From a bacterium (GTDB taxonomy: Bacteria > Planctomycetota > UBA1135 > GCA-002686595), in the NCBI GenBank assembly GCA_024228395.1, contig JAAETM010000152.1:1-64000 (forward strand): 64,000 nt of DNA, in the 5' to 3' direction. The translations under genes were made by a program, and so were the position numbers. Within the stretch, counting starts at the first letter, position 1; every line of letters starts with the position of its first letter. A model generated the notes under the pieces. The model was not told the DNA's origin and did not search any database. It saw nothing but the letters and a program-made list of their open reading frames with translations. Positions 8,976 to 18,808 of this stretch are shown here, piece after piece.

Positions 8976-10727
8976 ATGAAGACCCTCCACCTTCCCTACC
9001 TTGCCGCATTGTTCCTCGGTGCCACGACCACACTCCGCGCCCAACAAAGCGTCTATTCCATCGATTGGCGAAGTCCCTCCGTGGGCATTCCTGACGCGGG
9101 TACCGCCACTCCGATGACCTCGGGAGATCTGCTCATTCCGACCACCGGCCTCCCGGCGATTGGCCCTCTGCCCATGCCTACGATTGGCATGACCCACGGG
9201 TTGGGAGGGTTGGGCCTGATCCCCGGGTGCATTGGTGTGCCCGGTGGTGCCCCTTGCCCCGTTGAAGTGGATGCGCTCTCCTTTGGCCAGGACCTCCCGG
9301 TCACGCCCAATGGTTTTGCTCCCGGCCAACTGCACTTCTCCGTGGATTCCTTCGCCATGGGCATTGCTGGCGGCACGATCGTTCCCAATGTCACTTCAGA
9401 AGGCCCCGTGGGCGATGCCTCTGCGGATGTGATGCTCAATCCTCTCGCCATACCCGGAGCCCCCTTGCCCCCGGGCCCCTCCATGGGACATCGCGGAATC
9501 TGGGACGGTGACGGCATGGCCTCTGGCACCGGGTTCAGCTATCCCGGCCTGGGTTTGATCGAACCCAACATGCCTGGCCCCGCGCCGGCCGCCATGGGGG
9601 ACAACTTGGATGCTTTGGATACCTTGCCCTTCTTTCCCGGTGTGCCTCCAGTCGCATTCTTCAGCTTGGATTCCATGGGCGGTGATCCGCTTACCAGCTT
9701 GCCCCACAATGCCACTGCCGTCGGACATGGATTCACGGGCGCGGATGTCTTGGTGTCGGTTGCGGCCGGATTGGGGCCGGTTCTCTACGCACCTGGACCC
9801 GCCCTGGGCCTCAACCTTGTTCCCGCCGTGAACCGGGACGACTTGGACGCCTTGATTCTGTGGGAAAACGGCGACGGTATCTTCCAGCCTTCACATGTTC
9901 CCTTTGATTGGATGACCGGTGCTTCCGACATGTTGCTGTTTTCGGTTCGCAGGGGATCTGCCGTGATCGGCATGCCCGATAGTATCTTTGGTCTTCCGAT
10001 CGAAGAGGGTGACATTCTGACCACGCCCCTGCCCAGCGCAATGGGTGGCACCTCGCCCTTCCCTGGCATCTTCATCGCCGCCGAAAATATCGGCTTGGGC
10101 ACCGTGCGCTCTGGCACCGTCCTGGCGAGCAACTTCGGGGATGATCTGGATGCCTTGGACTCCGTAAACACGATCATCCATGACTGTGACGGGGACGGCG
10201 TCGAGGATGTTGTTGCCATCGCAACCGGACTGGTTGCAGATGCAAACATGAATGGAGTCCCTGACTCCTGTGAAAGCACCGTGTCGTGTGTTCCCCTCCC
10301 GAACTCCACAGGTGTTTCCACCCTACTCACCGGCACCATGGGAAGTAGCGTGGGCTCTGGCCTGCACCTGGAAGCCACAAGTGGCCCGCCGACACAGTTT
10401 GGCTACTTCTTAATCGGAACGGGTGTCACCGCCCCTGGTTTGCCGATCGCCAGCGGAATTCTCTGCCTGGATACGTCACCCGGAAATGCTGTGGGGCGCT
10501 ACAACATCGCAGGTACATCGATGAACTCGATCGGGCTCTTTGATGCTGCCGGGATCCTGCAAAATGGTGTGGGTACTTCGACGGTGGGATCTGGCCTTGA
10601 TGTGCCGTCCATGATCCCCACCATCGGTGGAATGATCGTGAGCGGGTCGACTTGGCACTTCCAGCTCTGGCACAGGGACATTCCGCTTACTTCGAACTTC
10701 TCGAACGCCATCAGCGTGACATTCTAA
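8976..10727 (+). CDS. Secreted protein with planctomycete-type calcium-binding-like motif (paralogue A)
   Basis: 583 residues beginning with a signal peptide (MKTLHLPYLAALFLGATTTLRA, cleavage likely before QQ). The body has three spaced copies of an LDAL(D) element (GDNLDALDTL, NRDDLDALIL, GDDLDALDSV); the second precedes the conserved LLFSVRRGSAVIG segment. Near the C-terminus DCDGDGVEDV followed by ANMNGVPDSCES is the Asp-rich repeat typical of planctomycete exoproteins, perhaps Ca-binding. The final 140 residues are beta-rich. The second copy downstream (11008-12813) is clearly homologous along most of its length. The function is unknown; an extracellular or cell-surface role is inferred. 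Start at 8976 chosen because it gives the signal peptide. Confidence 0.85.
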   Translation: MKTLHLPYLAALFLGATTTLRAQQSVYSIDWRSPSVGIPDAGTATPMTSGDLLIPTTGLPAIGPLPMPTIGMTHGLGGLGLIPGCIGVPGGAPCPVEVDALSFGQDLPVTPNGFAPGQLHFSVDSFAMGIAGGTIVPNVTSEGPVGDASADVMLNPLAIPGAPLPPGPSMGHRGIWDGDGMASGTGFSYPGLGLIEPNMPGPAPAAMGDNLDALDTLPFFPGVPPVAFFSLDSMGGDPLTSLPHNATAVGHGFTGADVLVSVAAGLGPVLYAPGPALGLNLVPAVNRDDLDALILWENGDGIFQPSHVPFDWMTGASDMLLFSVRRGSAVIGMPDSIFGLPIEEGDILTTPLPSAMGGTSPFPGIFIAAENIGLGTVRSGTVLASNFGDDLDALDSVNTIIHDCDGDGVEDVVAIATGLVADANMNGVPDSCESTVSCVPLPNSTGVSTLLTGTMGSSVGSGLHLEATSGPPTQFGYFLIGTGVTAPGLPIASGILCLDTSPGNAVGRYNIAGTSMNSIGLFDAAGILQNGVGTSTVGSGLDVPSMIPTIGGMIVSGSTWHFQLWHRDIPLTSNFSNAISVTF

Positions 10728-10774
10728 GGATGTTTCTTTCTGGCCACCCTTGGGTTGGCCAGGGGGTCCATCCC

Positions 10775-10797
10775 AACACCCCCAACGGGGTGTTCTT
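10775..10797 (+). terminator. Intrinsic terminator after paralogue A
   Basis: AACACCCC (10775-10782) and GGGGTGTT (10787-10794) form a perfect 8-bp stem with a CAAC loop followed by CTT. An imperfect hairpin (TGGCCACCC/GGGTTGGCCA) lies just before it at 10741-10760. Confidence 0.6.
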
Positions 10798-10845
10798 CTG
10801 ATCTTCACTTAACCGTGTTGAGAACCTGGCAGCATAAACCACACA

Positions 10846-10935
10846 CCTATCTTGGCTTGTTGGCCATGATTTTCCCCCTCCTTCTAAGATAGGGGGGAAC
10901 ATTTCACTCACTCCATCCCTCCTAACTTGCCGGAG
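10846..10935. promoter_or_regulatory. Cluster of inverted repeats upstream of paralogue B
   Basis: The 280-base gap between the two secreted paralogues holds, after the terminator, CCTATCTT with its inverse AAGATAGG about 30 bases on, an overlapping TTCCCCC/GGGGGAA pair (about 10872-10898), and CCCTCC/GGAGGG near 10915-10935. These may be RNA leader structure or operator sites for the second gene. No clear -35/-10 pair was found. Confidence 0.3.
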
Positions 10936-11007
10936 GGTTGCTACACCATCCCCCGAACTACTGGAAGTCCAATGGGCCCCGGAAGTCTGTTCTCTCTCCT
11001 TTGCACC

Positions 11008-12813
11008 ATGTCGAACCTCCTAGTTTCTGGCACGCTTTCCCACTCCTGTGCCCCGGTGCTCATTCTGACTTTCGGGGCTCTCTTCTGCGGTCAAGCCAAC
11101 GCCCAAGCAGAAGTTGTATTTGGTGTGGATTGGCAAGGCCAAACGGTTGGCGAAGCCGACTCGCTGATGGGCATTTCGATCACCGATGCCGACCTTCTGA
11201 TTCCGGTGGGTGGACCGTTCCCTTCCCCGACGGCGCCGTTGAACAATCCGGGCGTTCTCCTACCTGCCACATTCCTGCAGGCCTATGGCGCTTGTTTTGG
11301 CCACCTGCCAGGCACCTCATGTGGCCTTGAAATGAACGCCTTGTCGTTTGGCCACGACGCCCTGCTCAAGCCCAACCTCAACTACCGGTTCAGCATTTAC
11401 TTTTCGGTGGATGAACATGCGGTCGGAAGCCCAATCACCACAACGTGGGGGACCGTCTTCAGTGAAGCCCAACAGAATGAGGCTTCCGCCGATGTGTTCA
11501 TGTCCAGTTTCCTAGGCATGGGTCCCTTCCAAGCTGTGGGTCAGCCCGGACAAAACTCCCAGGTGATGGATGGGGACGGGCGGCGAAACCAGGGCACGGC
11601 TTTCGCGCCTGGGCTTGGACTGATCGAGCCCAACCTGCCCGGTGCAACCCTTCCCGACACGGGATCCAACTTGGACTCCTTGAGCATAGGGCCCCCCATC
11701 AACCCCACGATAAATCCGATCTTCTTCTCCCTGCAAGGAGGAGGGGCTGACCCCTTGGAGCCCACGGCACCACTTACAAATGCCGCGGCAATTCAAGGCC
11801 ACCAAGGAGGGGACATCCTCATGTTTGACCCCGTGACGAGCAGTGTGGTTGTTTATGCAACCGCAGACGCCTTGGGGCTCGACAACTTGGGAGTGGGTTC
11901 GGACGACGTGGACGCGATCGCCGTGGTCGAAAGCAATGCAATCCCTGGGTTCCAGCGCCCCAACGCCTTTTACGGCTGGGAAGTTGGCGACGGGGACCTG
12001 GTCTTGTTTTCGGTTCGTAGGGGATCGGCCGTGATCGGTACGCCTGACAGCCTCTTGGGGTTGCCAATTGTGCCGGGCGATGTGCTCATGGCGCCAATAG
12101 GTCAGGGATTCCTTGGAACGACCCCTCCGGGGATTTTCGCGACCGCTGAGAGTCTTGGGTTGGCAGCGGACCGTGCCAGTGGAACGAGTGACGAACTCGA
12201 TGCGCTCGACATCCTGGATGAGGAAGAGGACCCCTTCTTGGACTGCAACTTCAACGGCATCGAGGATTCAGAGGACATTGCGGACGGCTCTTCGCCCGAT
12301 GACAACATCAATGGAATCCCCGATGAGTGTGAAGACCCCGGCCACAAGTTCTGTGACTGTTCGTCCTCGGCCAGCGCTCCCTGTGGCAACAATGGCGCCG
12401 CAGATGCGGGTTGCCTCAACAACACTGGCTTGGGCGGCAAGCTGGTGGGTACGGGTCAAAGTTCTATCGCCACCGATTCCTTGATCCTCACGTCGAGCCA
12501 GCTGCCCATCAACAACTTCGGTTTGCTGTTCATGGGTGATGGCACGGTCGGCCACACGCCGATCCACAACGGACTGCGCTGCGTCGATGGAACAGTCCAG
12601 GGTTTCCGGCGCTTGGCGTTGAGGTGGAGCGGCACCGGTGGCACCTTCACCCACGGGCCCGGTATTCTGGACATTGCAACCATGACGCCTCACTCCTTGA
12701 CGATCCTGACGGGAAGCACTTGGTATGCTCAAACATGGTATCGCGACCATGGTTCACACTGCACAGCCACCTCCAATATGACCAATGGGTGGGAAGTGAC
12801 GTTCACTCCTTGA
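11008..12813 (+). CDS. Secreted protein with planctomycete-type calcium-binding-like motif (paralogue B)
   Basis: 601 residues from the ATG at 11008, which starts a signal sequence ending around ALFCGQANAQA; an in-frame ATG at 10972 is possible but adds no signal features. It matches paralogue A through FGVDWQGQTVGEAD, the GLGLIEPNLPG segment, the FSVRRGSAVIGTPDSLLGLPI segment and TSDELDALDIL. The Asp-rich motif DCNFNGIEDSEDIADG then NINGIPDECED follows, and after it an extra Cys/Gly/Asn-rich stretch (CDCSSSASAPCGNN) precedes the C-terminal beta domain. A tandem duplication with divergence is the simplest reading. The role is unknown; likely exported. Confidence 0.85.
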   Translation: MSNLLVSGTLSHSCAPVLILTFGALFCGQANAQAEVVFGVDWQGQTVGEADSLMGISITDADLLIPVGGPFPSPTAPLNNPGVLLPATFLQAYGACFGHLPGTSCGLEMNALSFGHDALLKPNLNYRFSIYFSVDEHAVGSPITTTWGTVFSEAQQNEASADVFMSSFLGMGPFQAVGQPGQNSQVMDGDGRRNQGTAFAPGLGLIEPNLPGATLPDTGSNLDSLSIGPPINPTINPIFFSLQGGGADPLEPTAPLTNAAAIQGHQGGDILMFDPVTSSVVVYATADALGLDNLGVGSDDVDAIAVVESNAIPGFQRPNAFYGWEVGDGDLVLFSVRRGSAVIGTPDSLLGLPIVPGDVLMAPIGQGFLGTTPPGIFATAESLGLAADRASGTSDELDALDILDEEEDPFLDCNFNGIEDSEDIADGSSPDDNINGIPDECEDPGHKFCDCSSSASAPCGNNGAADAGCLNNTGLGGKLVGTGQSSIATDSLILTSSQLPINNFGLLFMGDGTVGHTPIHNGLRCVDGTVQGFRRLALRWSGTGGTFTHGPGILDIATMTPHSLTILTGSTWYAQTWYRDHGSHCTATSNMTNGWEVTFTP

Positions 12814-12830
12814 TCGAAGTGTGGCAGCAC

Positions 12831-12866
12831 AAAAAAACGGACACCGCTGGCGGTGTCCGTTTTTTT
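12831..12866. terminator. Bidirectional intrinsic terminator between convergent genes
   Basis: ACGGACACCG (12837-12846) and CGGTGTCCGT (12851-12860) form a perfect 10-bp stem with a CTGG loop, flanked by an A run on the left and a T run on the right. It can therefore stop both the secreted-protein gene (plus) and the gyrA-yqeY operon (minus), which converge here. Confidence 0.9.
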
Positions 12867-12884
12867 TGTGGGTTCCGTAGAAGA

Positions 12885-13334
12885 CTACAGGTGCTGGCCG
12901 GCGAAGCGTTGGATCAGCTTCCCTTCCACGCGTCCCTTGTGACTGGCCATGATGGCTTTCATGACCTTCCCCAGGTCCTTCTTGCTGGTGGCTCCCACCT
13001 CAGCGATGGTGGCTTTCACCAGCGCTTCGGTTTCTTCCTCCGTGAGAGGTTGGGGTAGGTAGGTTTGGATGATTTCGATCTCAGCACGTTCCTGTGCTGC
13101 GAGCTCATCGCGGCCGGCGGTTTCGTATTGTTCCACCGAATCCTTACGTGACTTGACGGCGCTTAGCAGTGCGGTCATGACCATTTCGTCGTCGACCACA
13201 CCGCGGTCTCCGCCACTGTCGATGGCTTTGTTTTTGATCGCGGCGATCACCATGCGCAGGGTGTCCCTGCGTTGGTTTTCACTGGCCTTCATGGCCTTGA
13301 TCACATCGGCTTGAATGGTTTCAAAGAGGCTCAT
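12885..13334 (-). CDS. yqeY: YqeY/GatB-tail domain protein
   Basis: 149 residues, the usual length for the stand-alone GatB/YqeY family. Recognisable features are the helical N-terminus LFETIQADVIKAMKASE, RDTLRMVIAAIKNK and the C-terminal GKVMKAIMASHKGRVEGKLIQ, matching the tRNA-dependent amidotransferase tail domain. The exact role is unsettled; an RNA- or tRNA-related function is inferred from the family. Its ATG overlaps the gyrA stop codon (ATGA), so it is translationally coupled to gyrA. Confidence 0.92.
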   Translation of the reverse strand: MSLFETIQADVIKAMKASENQRRDTLRMVIAAIKNKAIDSGGDRGVVDDEMVMTALLSAVKSRKDSVEQYETAGRDELAAQERAEIEIIQTYLPQPLTEEETEALVKATIAEVGATSKKDLGKVMKAIMASHKGRVEGKLIQRFAGQHL

Positions 13335-15937
13335 TCGGAGTCATCCTCGGCTTCTTCGTCCGTTTCTGGCTCTGCGGGAGGTTCAGGCACAGCTGCAGCC
13401 TCCGCTTTGCCTTCTTCGGCAGGCACCAGGGCATCGGAAGCTTCTGCACCCTCCACCTCATCGGAACCGAAGCGCTCCAAGTCCGCGGCAGCAATGATCT
13501 CAACCGCGACCAGACTGTCATCGGACTTGAGGTTCACCAGGCGCACGCCTTGGGTGTTTCGCCCCATGGAGGAAACATCGGTGATGTGACCACGCACGAG
13601 CATTCCGCCTTGGGTGATGTACATGACATCGTCCTCTTCGCGGCAGAGCTTCACATCGACCACAGGACCGTTGCGATCCTCGGTGCGGATGTTGATCACG
13701 CCCTGGCCCCCACGTCCCTTGATCGGGTAGTCCGCAATCGGCGTGCGCTTTCCATGACCCTTCTCGCAAACGGTCATTAGGAAGGACTCCGGTTCAGCGA
13801 CGATCATGCCGACGACCCTGTCCCCTTCACGCAGCTTGATGCCACGCACGCCGCGGGATGTGCGGCCCATCGCACGTGCCGCGCTTTCGTCGAAACGAAT
13901 GGCTCGGCCGTTTTCAGAAGCGATCACAATCGTATCGCCCGGCTTGGCCAGGGATACACTGATGACCTCGTCCTCTTCCTCGAGTCGGATCGCACGGATG
14001 CCACCCTTCTTCGGTCGACTGTAAGCCTCGAGCAGGGTTTTCTTGACCACGCCATGGCGGGTCGCAAAGACAATCGTGCTTTCGTCGTCGAACTCAGGAA
14101 CGCGCAGGATGGTCTGGATGACCTCGCCTTCGCGCAAGCGCAACACATTGGTGATCGCACGGCCCTTGGATGCCCGACCGGCCTCCGGGAGGTCGTAGGT
14201 CTTCTTCCAAAAGACCTGACCCATGTTGGAGAAGAACAGCAGGTAATCGTGGGTAGAAGCCACGAACAGGGACTTGAGCACGTCGCCTTCCTTGGCGTCG
14301 GAGCCCTTGACTCCTCGACCGCCGCGCGCTTGGGCGCGATAGGTGTCCGCTGGGGTGCGCTTCACGTAACCATCCCGAGAGAAGGTCACGGTCATCAAGT
14401 CTTCGCTGATGAGGTCGCCGATATCGATCGACGAATCGACCTCCATGTCGGAAATCTGGGTACGGCGCTTGTCGCCGTACTTGTCTTCGATCTCTTCCAG
14501 GTCCGTGCGAATGATGTCGTGCACGCGCGAGGAGCGGTCGAGAATGTCTTCCAGGTCCTTGATGGTTGCAACCAGGGCAGCATGTTCATCCTCGAGCTTT
14601 TCACGCTCCAGGCCGGTCAAGCTGCCAAGACGCATGTCCACGATCGCTTGGGATTGACGGTCGGAGAGTCCGAACTCATCGCTCAAACCCACCTTGGCCT
14701 GATCGCGATCCTTGGACGCCCGAATGATCGCGATGATGCGATCGATGTTTTCCTGGGCGATCAGCAGACCATCGACGATGTGCTTGCGATCTTCCGCTTT
14801 GCCCAACAGGAAGCGCGTCCTGCGCCTGATGACTTCCTTGCGGTGCTCGATGTAAGCTTCGAGCAGTTGACGCAAGGTCAGGGTGCGCGGTTGACGCTTG
14901 GAGATCGCCAGGTTGTTGATCGAAACCGTGACCTGCAGGGGGGAGTACTTCCACAATAGGTTGACGACAACATCCGGATCCTCGCCCTTCTTGAGCTTGA
15001 AGACCAAACGGATGCCCTCGCGGTTGGACTCGTCGACGATGTCAGCGATTCCAGTGATACGGCCCTCTTTGACCGCATCCGCCACCTTGGGGATGATTGC
15101 GGCGCGGTTGCTGCCACCCTTCTTGACCTGATAGGGCAACTCCGTGAACACCAGCTGCACACGGTTCTTGTTCTCTTCCACGTGGTAAACACCACGGACT
15201 TTGATCAAGCCACGGCCCGAGGTATAAGCCTGGTGGATTCCACTGCGGCCCATGATCAAGCCACCGGTGGGGAAGTCGGGACCAGGCACCAACTTGATGA
15301 GATCGGAATCGGTTGTGTCCGGATCGTCGAGCAGCGCGCGCAAGGCCGAGCAAACCTCGCCCAGGTTGTGGGGCGGCATGGAGGTCGCCATGCCCACAGC
15401 GATGCCTTCGGAGCCATTGCACAACAGGTTCGGGAAACGCCCCGGCAGCACCGTGGGCTGCATGCGCGTCTCGTCGTAGTTGGGCTCGAGATTGACGGTG
15501 TCCTTTTCCAGGTCCCCGAGCATCTCCATGGCCACGCCGGTCATCTTGGCCTCGGTGTATCGCATGGCCGCGGGTGGGTCCGCGTCGATGGAACCGAAGT
15601 TTCCTTGACCATCGACCAGGGTATAGCGCAGGGAGAAGTCCTGGGCCATGCGCACCAATGTCGGATAGACCACGGATTCGCCGTGCGGGTGGTAGTTGCC
15701 GGACGTATCGCCTGCGACTTTGGCGCACTTCCTGTACTTGGCCCGCGGGCTCAAGTTCAGGTCGTTCATAGCGACCAAAATACGGCGGTGACTGGGTTTC
15801 AAACCATCGCGTACATCGGGCAGCGCGCGGGAGTGAATCACCGAAAGGGCGTAGGTCAAATAGGACTCGCGCATTTCGCGCACAATGGCGCGGGGCACAA
15901 TCCTCTCGGGCCGGGGATCGGAAGTCGTCTCGGTCAT
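13331..15937 (-). CDS. gyrA: DNA gyrase subunit A
   Basis: 868 residues from [15 protein letters not shown]; the frame continues upstream but that would overlap the previous gene. GyrA cleaves and rejoins DNA during ATP-dependent negative supercoiling, with GyrB (45072-47510). The active-site tyrosine is Tyr127 in [12 protein letters not shown]. The quinolone-determining region reads [10 protein letters not shown]: the Ser equivalent to E. coli Ser83 is kept but the Asp87 position is Pro. In the C-terminal DNA-wrapping propeller QARGGRG is a GyrA-box candidate. The tail is acidic ([10 protein letters not shown]). Start is 19 bases after the upstream eIF2B-like stop, so the three genes probably form one operon. 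Confidence 0.97.
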   Translation of the reverse strand: MTETTSDPRPERIVPRAIVREMRESYLTYALSVIHSRALPDVRDGLKPSHRRILVAMNDLNLSPRAKYRKCAKVAGDTSGNYHPHGESVVYPTLVRMAQDFSLRYTLVDGQGNFGSIDADPPAAMRYTEAKMTGVAMEMLGDLEKDTVNLEPNYDETRMQPTVLPGRFPNLLCNGSEGIAVGMATSMPPHNLGEVCSALRALLDDPDTTDSDLIKLVPGPDFPTGGLIMGRSGIHQAYTSGRGLIKVRGVYHVEENKNRVQLVFTELPYQVKKGGSNRAAIIPKVADAVKEGRITGIADIVDESNREGIRLVFKLKKGEDPDVVVNLLWKYSPLQVTVSINNLAISKRQPRTLTLRQLLEAYIEHRKEVIRRRTRFLLGKAEDRKHIVDGLLIAQENIDRIIAIIRASKDRDQAKVGLSDEFGLSDRQSQAIVDMRLGSLTGLEREKLEDEHAALVATIKDLEDILDRSSRVHDIIRTDLEEIEDKYGDKRRTQISDMEVDSSIDIGDLISEDLMTVTFSRDGYVKRTPADTYRAQARGGRGVKGSDAKEGDVLKSLFVASTHDYLLFFSNMGQVFWKKTYDLPEAGRASKGRAITNVLRLREGEVIQTILRVPEFDDESTIVFATRHGVVKKTLLEAYSRPKKGGIRAIRLEEEDEVISVSLAKPGDTIVIASENGRAIRFDESAARAMGRTSRGVRGIKLREGDRVVGMIVAEPESFLMTVCEKGHGKRTPIADYPIKGRGGQGVINIRTEDRNGPVVDVKLCREEDDVMYITQGGMLVRGHITDVSSMGRNTQGVRLVNLKSDDSLVAVEIIAAADLERFGSDEVEGAEASDALVPAEEGKAEAAAVPEPPAEPETDEEAEDDSE

Positions 15938-15956
15938 GATTGCCTGAAGATTTGGA

Positions 15957-16988
15957 TCAGGCCAGATCGTCGGTACGGAGGGCACTCAAAGCTAGCTCAG
16001 CTGGACTTTGGAGGCCGAATTCGGTGGCGAAAACGGGCGTGCCCTGAATGGGCAAACGCTCATAGAACTGGGACTCCACCTGCAGACCCGAAACGGGCGC
16101 TTCCCAGAGCAAATAAGTTTCTTTCTCAGCCCACTCAGGCAACCGGAGGTCCCCCATGGGCACGAGTTTGTCGGAGGTAGCCAATACCGTGCAAGGAACC
16201 TGATTCTTGTGGGCTGCTTGCACCACATTGCCCGTACCAATCGTGGCGAGCAGCGAATCCGCACCTATGGCTTCGGTACCCATCCAAAGGCGATCTGCGC
16301 TGGTAACCAAATTGGGCATGGCCGCGTCATAGACTAGGCGAGCTCTCAGTCCCAAGTGCTCAAGGCGGCGCGCCATCATGCGACCACCAAGATTTGGACC
16401 ACCCTCACCAAGGATCAATTCCGGATCAAAGCCAGCGTGGGCGAGTCGCTCTATCGCCAATGCTACGGTTTCAGAAAAGGCCGGGACTGCGATGACTTCG
16501 CAGGGCTCTATGTCCGCCATCAAAGCATCGCAACAAGTCGCGCGCTTGGGCAAACGGCGGCCAGCCGCAAGCGGTTCTCCATTCCAGCGCACGGACTCTC
16601 CCTTCAGATTGTCCATGTCGGCGCCACCGAGCCAAAGACCCAACTCCTCGATCAGAACTTCCCGCAAGGGACTTTGGAAGTCCGACGCTTGGGCCACGAC
16701 CCGATCCACAGTAGCCATCCACAGCTGAAGTGGCGCCCGCCAACCATGGGTGGCGAGCAGGGGATCCAGCTCCGTGCCAAGCAAGGTGCCCAGGTGTGCA
16801 GCATCCCCGTCGGGCAATACTCCAAGCCAAGAACAGAAGATCTCGCAGGCCTCCAAAATGATCTCCTCGGAGGTGGATGTACGGTCCTCAAGCAGGGGAT
16901 TGAGCAGCCGACTCAAGGGTGCACGCAACTGCATATCGCCATCGGAGTCTCCTGGACGCCAGTGGAATGTATGACGGGATTGCGACAT
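15957..16988 (-). CDS. eIF2B / methylthioribose-1-phosphate isomerase-like family protein
   Basis: 343 residues. The C-terminal half carries the family pattern: LILGEGGPNLGGRMMARRL, then LVYDAAMPNLVTSADRLWMGTEAIGAD and IGTGNVVQAAHKNQVP, matching the Rossmann-like half of eIF2B-alpha, MtnA and ribose-1,5-bisphosphate isomerase. MtnA and R15P isomerase use a conserved Cys and Asp; the Asp could be the one in TEAIGAD, but the Cys is not obvious. A sugar-phosphate isomerase or a nucleotide-binding regulatory role is therefore possible. It lies immediately upstream of gyrA on the same strand. Confidence 0.7.
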   Translation of the reverse strand: MSQSRHTFHWRPGDSDGDMQLRAPLSRLLNPLLEDRTSTSEEIILEACEIFCSWLGVLPDGDAAHLGTLLGTELDPLLATHGWRAPLQLWMATVDRVVAQASDFQSPLREVLIEELGLWLGGADMDNLKGESVRWNGEPLAAGRRLPKRATCCDALMADIEPCEVIAVPAFSETVALAIERLAHAGFDPELILGEGGPNLGGRMMARRLEHLGLRARLVYDAAMPNLVTSADRLWMGTEAIGADSLLATIGTGNVVQAAHKNQVPCTVLATSDKLVPMGDLRLPEWAEKETYLLWEAPVSGLQVESQFYERLPIQGTPVFATEFGLQSPAELALSALRTDDLA

Positions 16989-17171
16989 GTTTGAGGGGTG
17001 CGGGCAAGGCTAAAAAAGCGGTCGATCAGGGAGCGAATATTATCGCTTTATTGGGTGCAGCTATCCACTACCAGGACGGCCTTTTCGGTCCTTCAGGCAC
17101 ACTTTTGTGGATTCCTGTGAAGCTACCTATTCGCGCTTGATTGTGGGCCTTTCAAGACTCGTGGAACGCCC

Positions 17172-18329
17172 CTAGATCTGGGCTTCGATCCAGGTCGCAA
17201 TGCGACTTGCAGCGCCCTCGACATCAGAGGTATCAAAGCTCGCCAAGGTGGATCGATCCCCCTCGCTGTGCAGGTACAGAGGATCGTAGTGGTGGTGCAG
17301 CAAACGACGCACCAATTCAGGTTCATCGCGCCTATCGAACAAACCCAGCAGGTCCAATCCCGCGGGTAGCCGGGGCGCCAGGGCTGCCAACTGGCGGCGC
17401 AGGTTTTCACGGTCCCCACCCCTGCCAAGGTAATCATCCATCAGCACCTGAATTCGATACTCTTCGCTGGCCTGCAACCACAGGTTTGCGCCCCCGGCCA
17501 TGGCCTTCCACAGGGGCGCAGGCAAGACCACATCACCCACCTTACGGCTCTCACCCTCCACCACCAGCACCCGATTCAATCCACTATTTAAGGCCTGGAA
17601 TAGCCTGGAATCGAAGGTTTTTTGGGAGCAGGGCTCCAGGCCTACCATACCCAACAGGGAGCTGCGATGACCCGCAAGCCCTTCCAGATCCAAAGTCCAG
17701 CCCGGCCTCTGACGTTCCAATTCACGCAAAACCAGGGTTTTGCCAACACCCGTCAAGCCCCGCAAAACGATGGGTTTGGGCCCTTGCCAAGCTGCCAATC
17801 CATCCAATACTTGCCTTCGATAAGCCTTGTAACCACCGTTCAACCCCACGGCCTTGTTCAAACCCAACCCTCGCAATAGGCTCACCACACTGCGAGACCG
17901 AAGTCCGCCCCGCCAGCAATGCAGAACTACCGGCCGGGGTGGGCACACCCCCAAAACAGCAGGTTCAAGACTGCGCTCCAACCCCTCCAGACCCACCGAA
18001 CAAATGCGTTGAATGTGAGCCTCAAAATCGCCTCCCGGTGCGAGCCAACCGGTGGTCTCAGCAACCGCATCCACCAATTCGCGCACGCCCTGCATAGCAA
18101 ATTCACGGCCCTTTTTAAAGGCCGCTTGCGGGGAGCTCTGCTGATAGAGAAACCCGACCATGCTACGCTGTAAGTCCCCAAATAAAGGAATGTTGACCGC
18201 ACCCGGCACATGGTCCTCAGCGAATTCCGCGGGGCTACGCAGGTCGATGACACACACATCACCACCGCCAAAGAGGTGGCTGGCCTCAAGCATCGGCACG
18301 GGCAGAGGGGGTGCTGCGGATTCTGACAT
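17172..18329 (-). CDS. selU: tRNA 2-selenouridine synthase (rhodanese-P-loop protein)
   Basis: 385 residues. The N-terminal rhodanese domain contains VIDLRSPAEFAEDHVPGAVN and the catalytic loop VLHCWRGGLRSRS with its active Cys. The C-terminal part has a P-loop (GLTGVGKTLVLREL) and FDSRLFQAL/VVVEGESRKVGDV, typical of SelU/MnmH. The enzyme converts 2-thiouridine at the tRNA wobble position to 2-selenouridine through a geranylated intermediate and needs selenophosphate from SelD; selD is not in the window. Start at 18329 chosen to match the family; an upstream GTG-type extension is short. The 180-base gap downstream holds a small hairpin (AGGACCG...CCGTCCT, about 17074-17093). Confidence 0.93.
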   Translation of the reverse strand: MSESAAPPLPVPMLEASHLFGGGDVCVIDLRSPAEFAEDHVPGAVNIPLFGDLQRSMVGFLYQQSSPQAAFKKGREFAMQGVRELVDAVAETTGWLAPGGDFEAHIQRICSVGLEGLERSLEPAVLGVCPPRPVVLHCWRGGLRSRSVVSLLRGLGLNKAVGLNGGYKAYRRQVLDGLAAWQGPKPIVLRGLTGVGKTLVLRELERQRPGWTLDLEGLAGHRSSLLGMVGLEPCSQKTFDSRLFQALNSGLNRVLVVEGESRKVGDVVLPAPLWKAMAGGANLWLQASEEYRIQVLMDDYLGRGGDRENLRRQLAALAPRLPAGLDLLGLFDRRDEPELVRRLLHHHYDPLYLHSEGDRSTLASFDTSDVEGAASRIATWIEAQI

Positions 18330-18369
18330 AACGGGACCAGTATGCACTCGCCAGGGCCCCGGGGGGGAG

Positions 18370-18795
18370 CTACGAGACTATTTTCGGGGCTGGCCGATGC
18401 CCAGGTAGTGGGATGTCAGCACCTGGGGCCTCCCGAACACGAAACGATCCATGCGCTGGAGGTGAAATCGCGATACCGTCCACGCTTTCGTCCCCGAGTG
18501 GGATGTCAGCCCCGCCCAAACCCACGAAAGACAATGGCATGGCGGCCGTGCCCACCCGGTGCTTGGAGAGCTTGCGGGCCAGTTGAGAGGGTTCCAGCGC
18601 CAAGACCTCCGTAACTTCCACAGGGTAGAACTCCAGGTTGTGACCTGCGCCGAACCCAATCTCCAGAATACGCCCGGAAAGGCCCCTGAGACAGCGAACG
18701 CGATGGTCACTGAAGAACCGACGCCCCATGCCCCATGCCAATCGGCGGGGCAGTATCTGATTGTTGTAGAGTCCCAAGGCCGAATCGTCCCCCAT
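18370..18795 (-). pseudogene. Truncated SAM-dependent methyltransferase
   Basis: 141 residues starting MGDDSALGLYNN. The first ~110 residues match class I methyltransferases of the phosphatidylethanolamine-methyltransferase/METTL7 type: RRLAWGMGRRFFSDHRVRCL, then ILEIGFGAGHNLEFYP (SAM-binding motif I), VLALEPSQLAR (motif II acidic residue) and IPLGDESVDGIAIS. At that point the expected 'TLCSI.D' strand and the entire C-terminal half are replaced by unrelated residues and a stop. It follows the sigma operon by 13 bases on the same strand. Either a decayed gene or a very short enzyme; decay is more likely. Confidence 0.6.
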
Positions 18796-18808
18796 TGAAG
18801 GGGTTACG

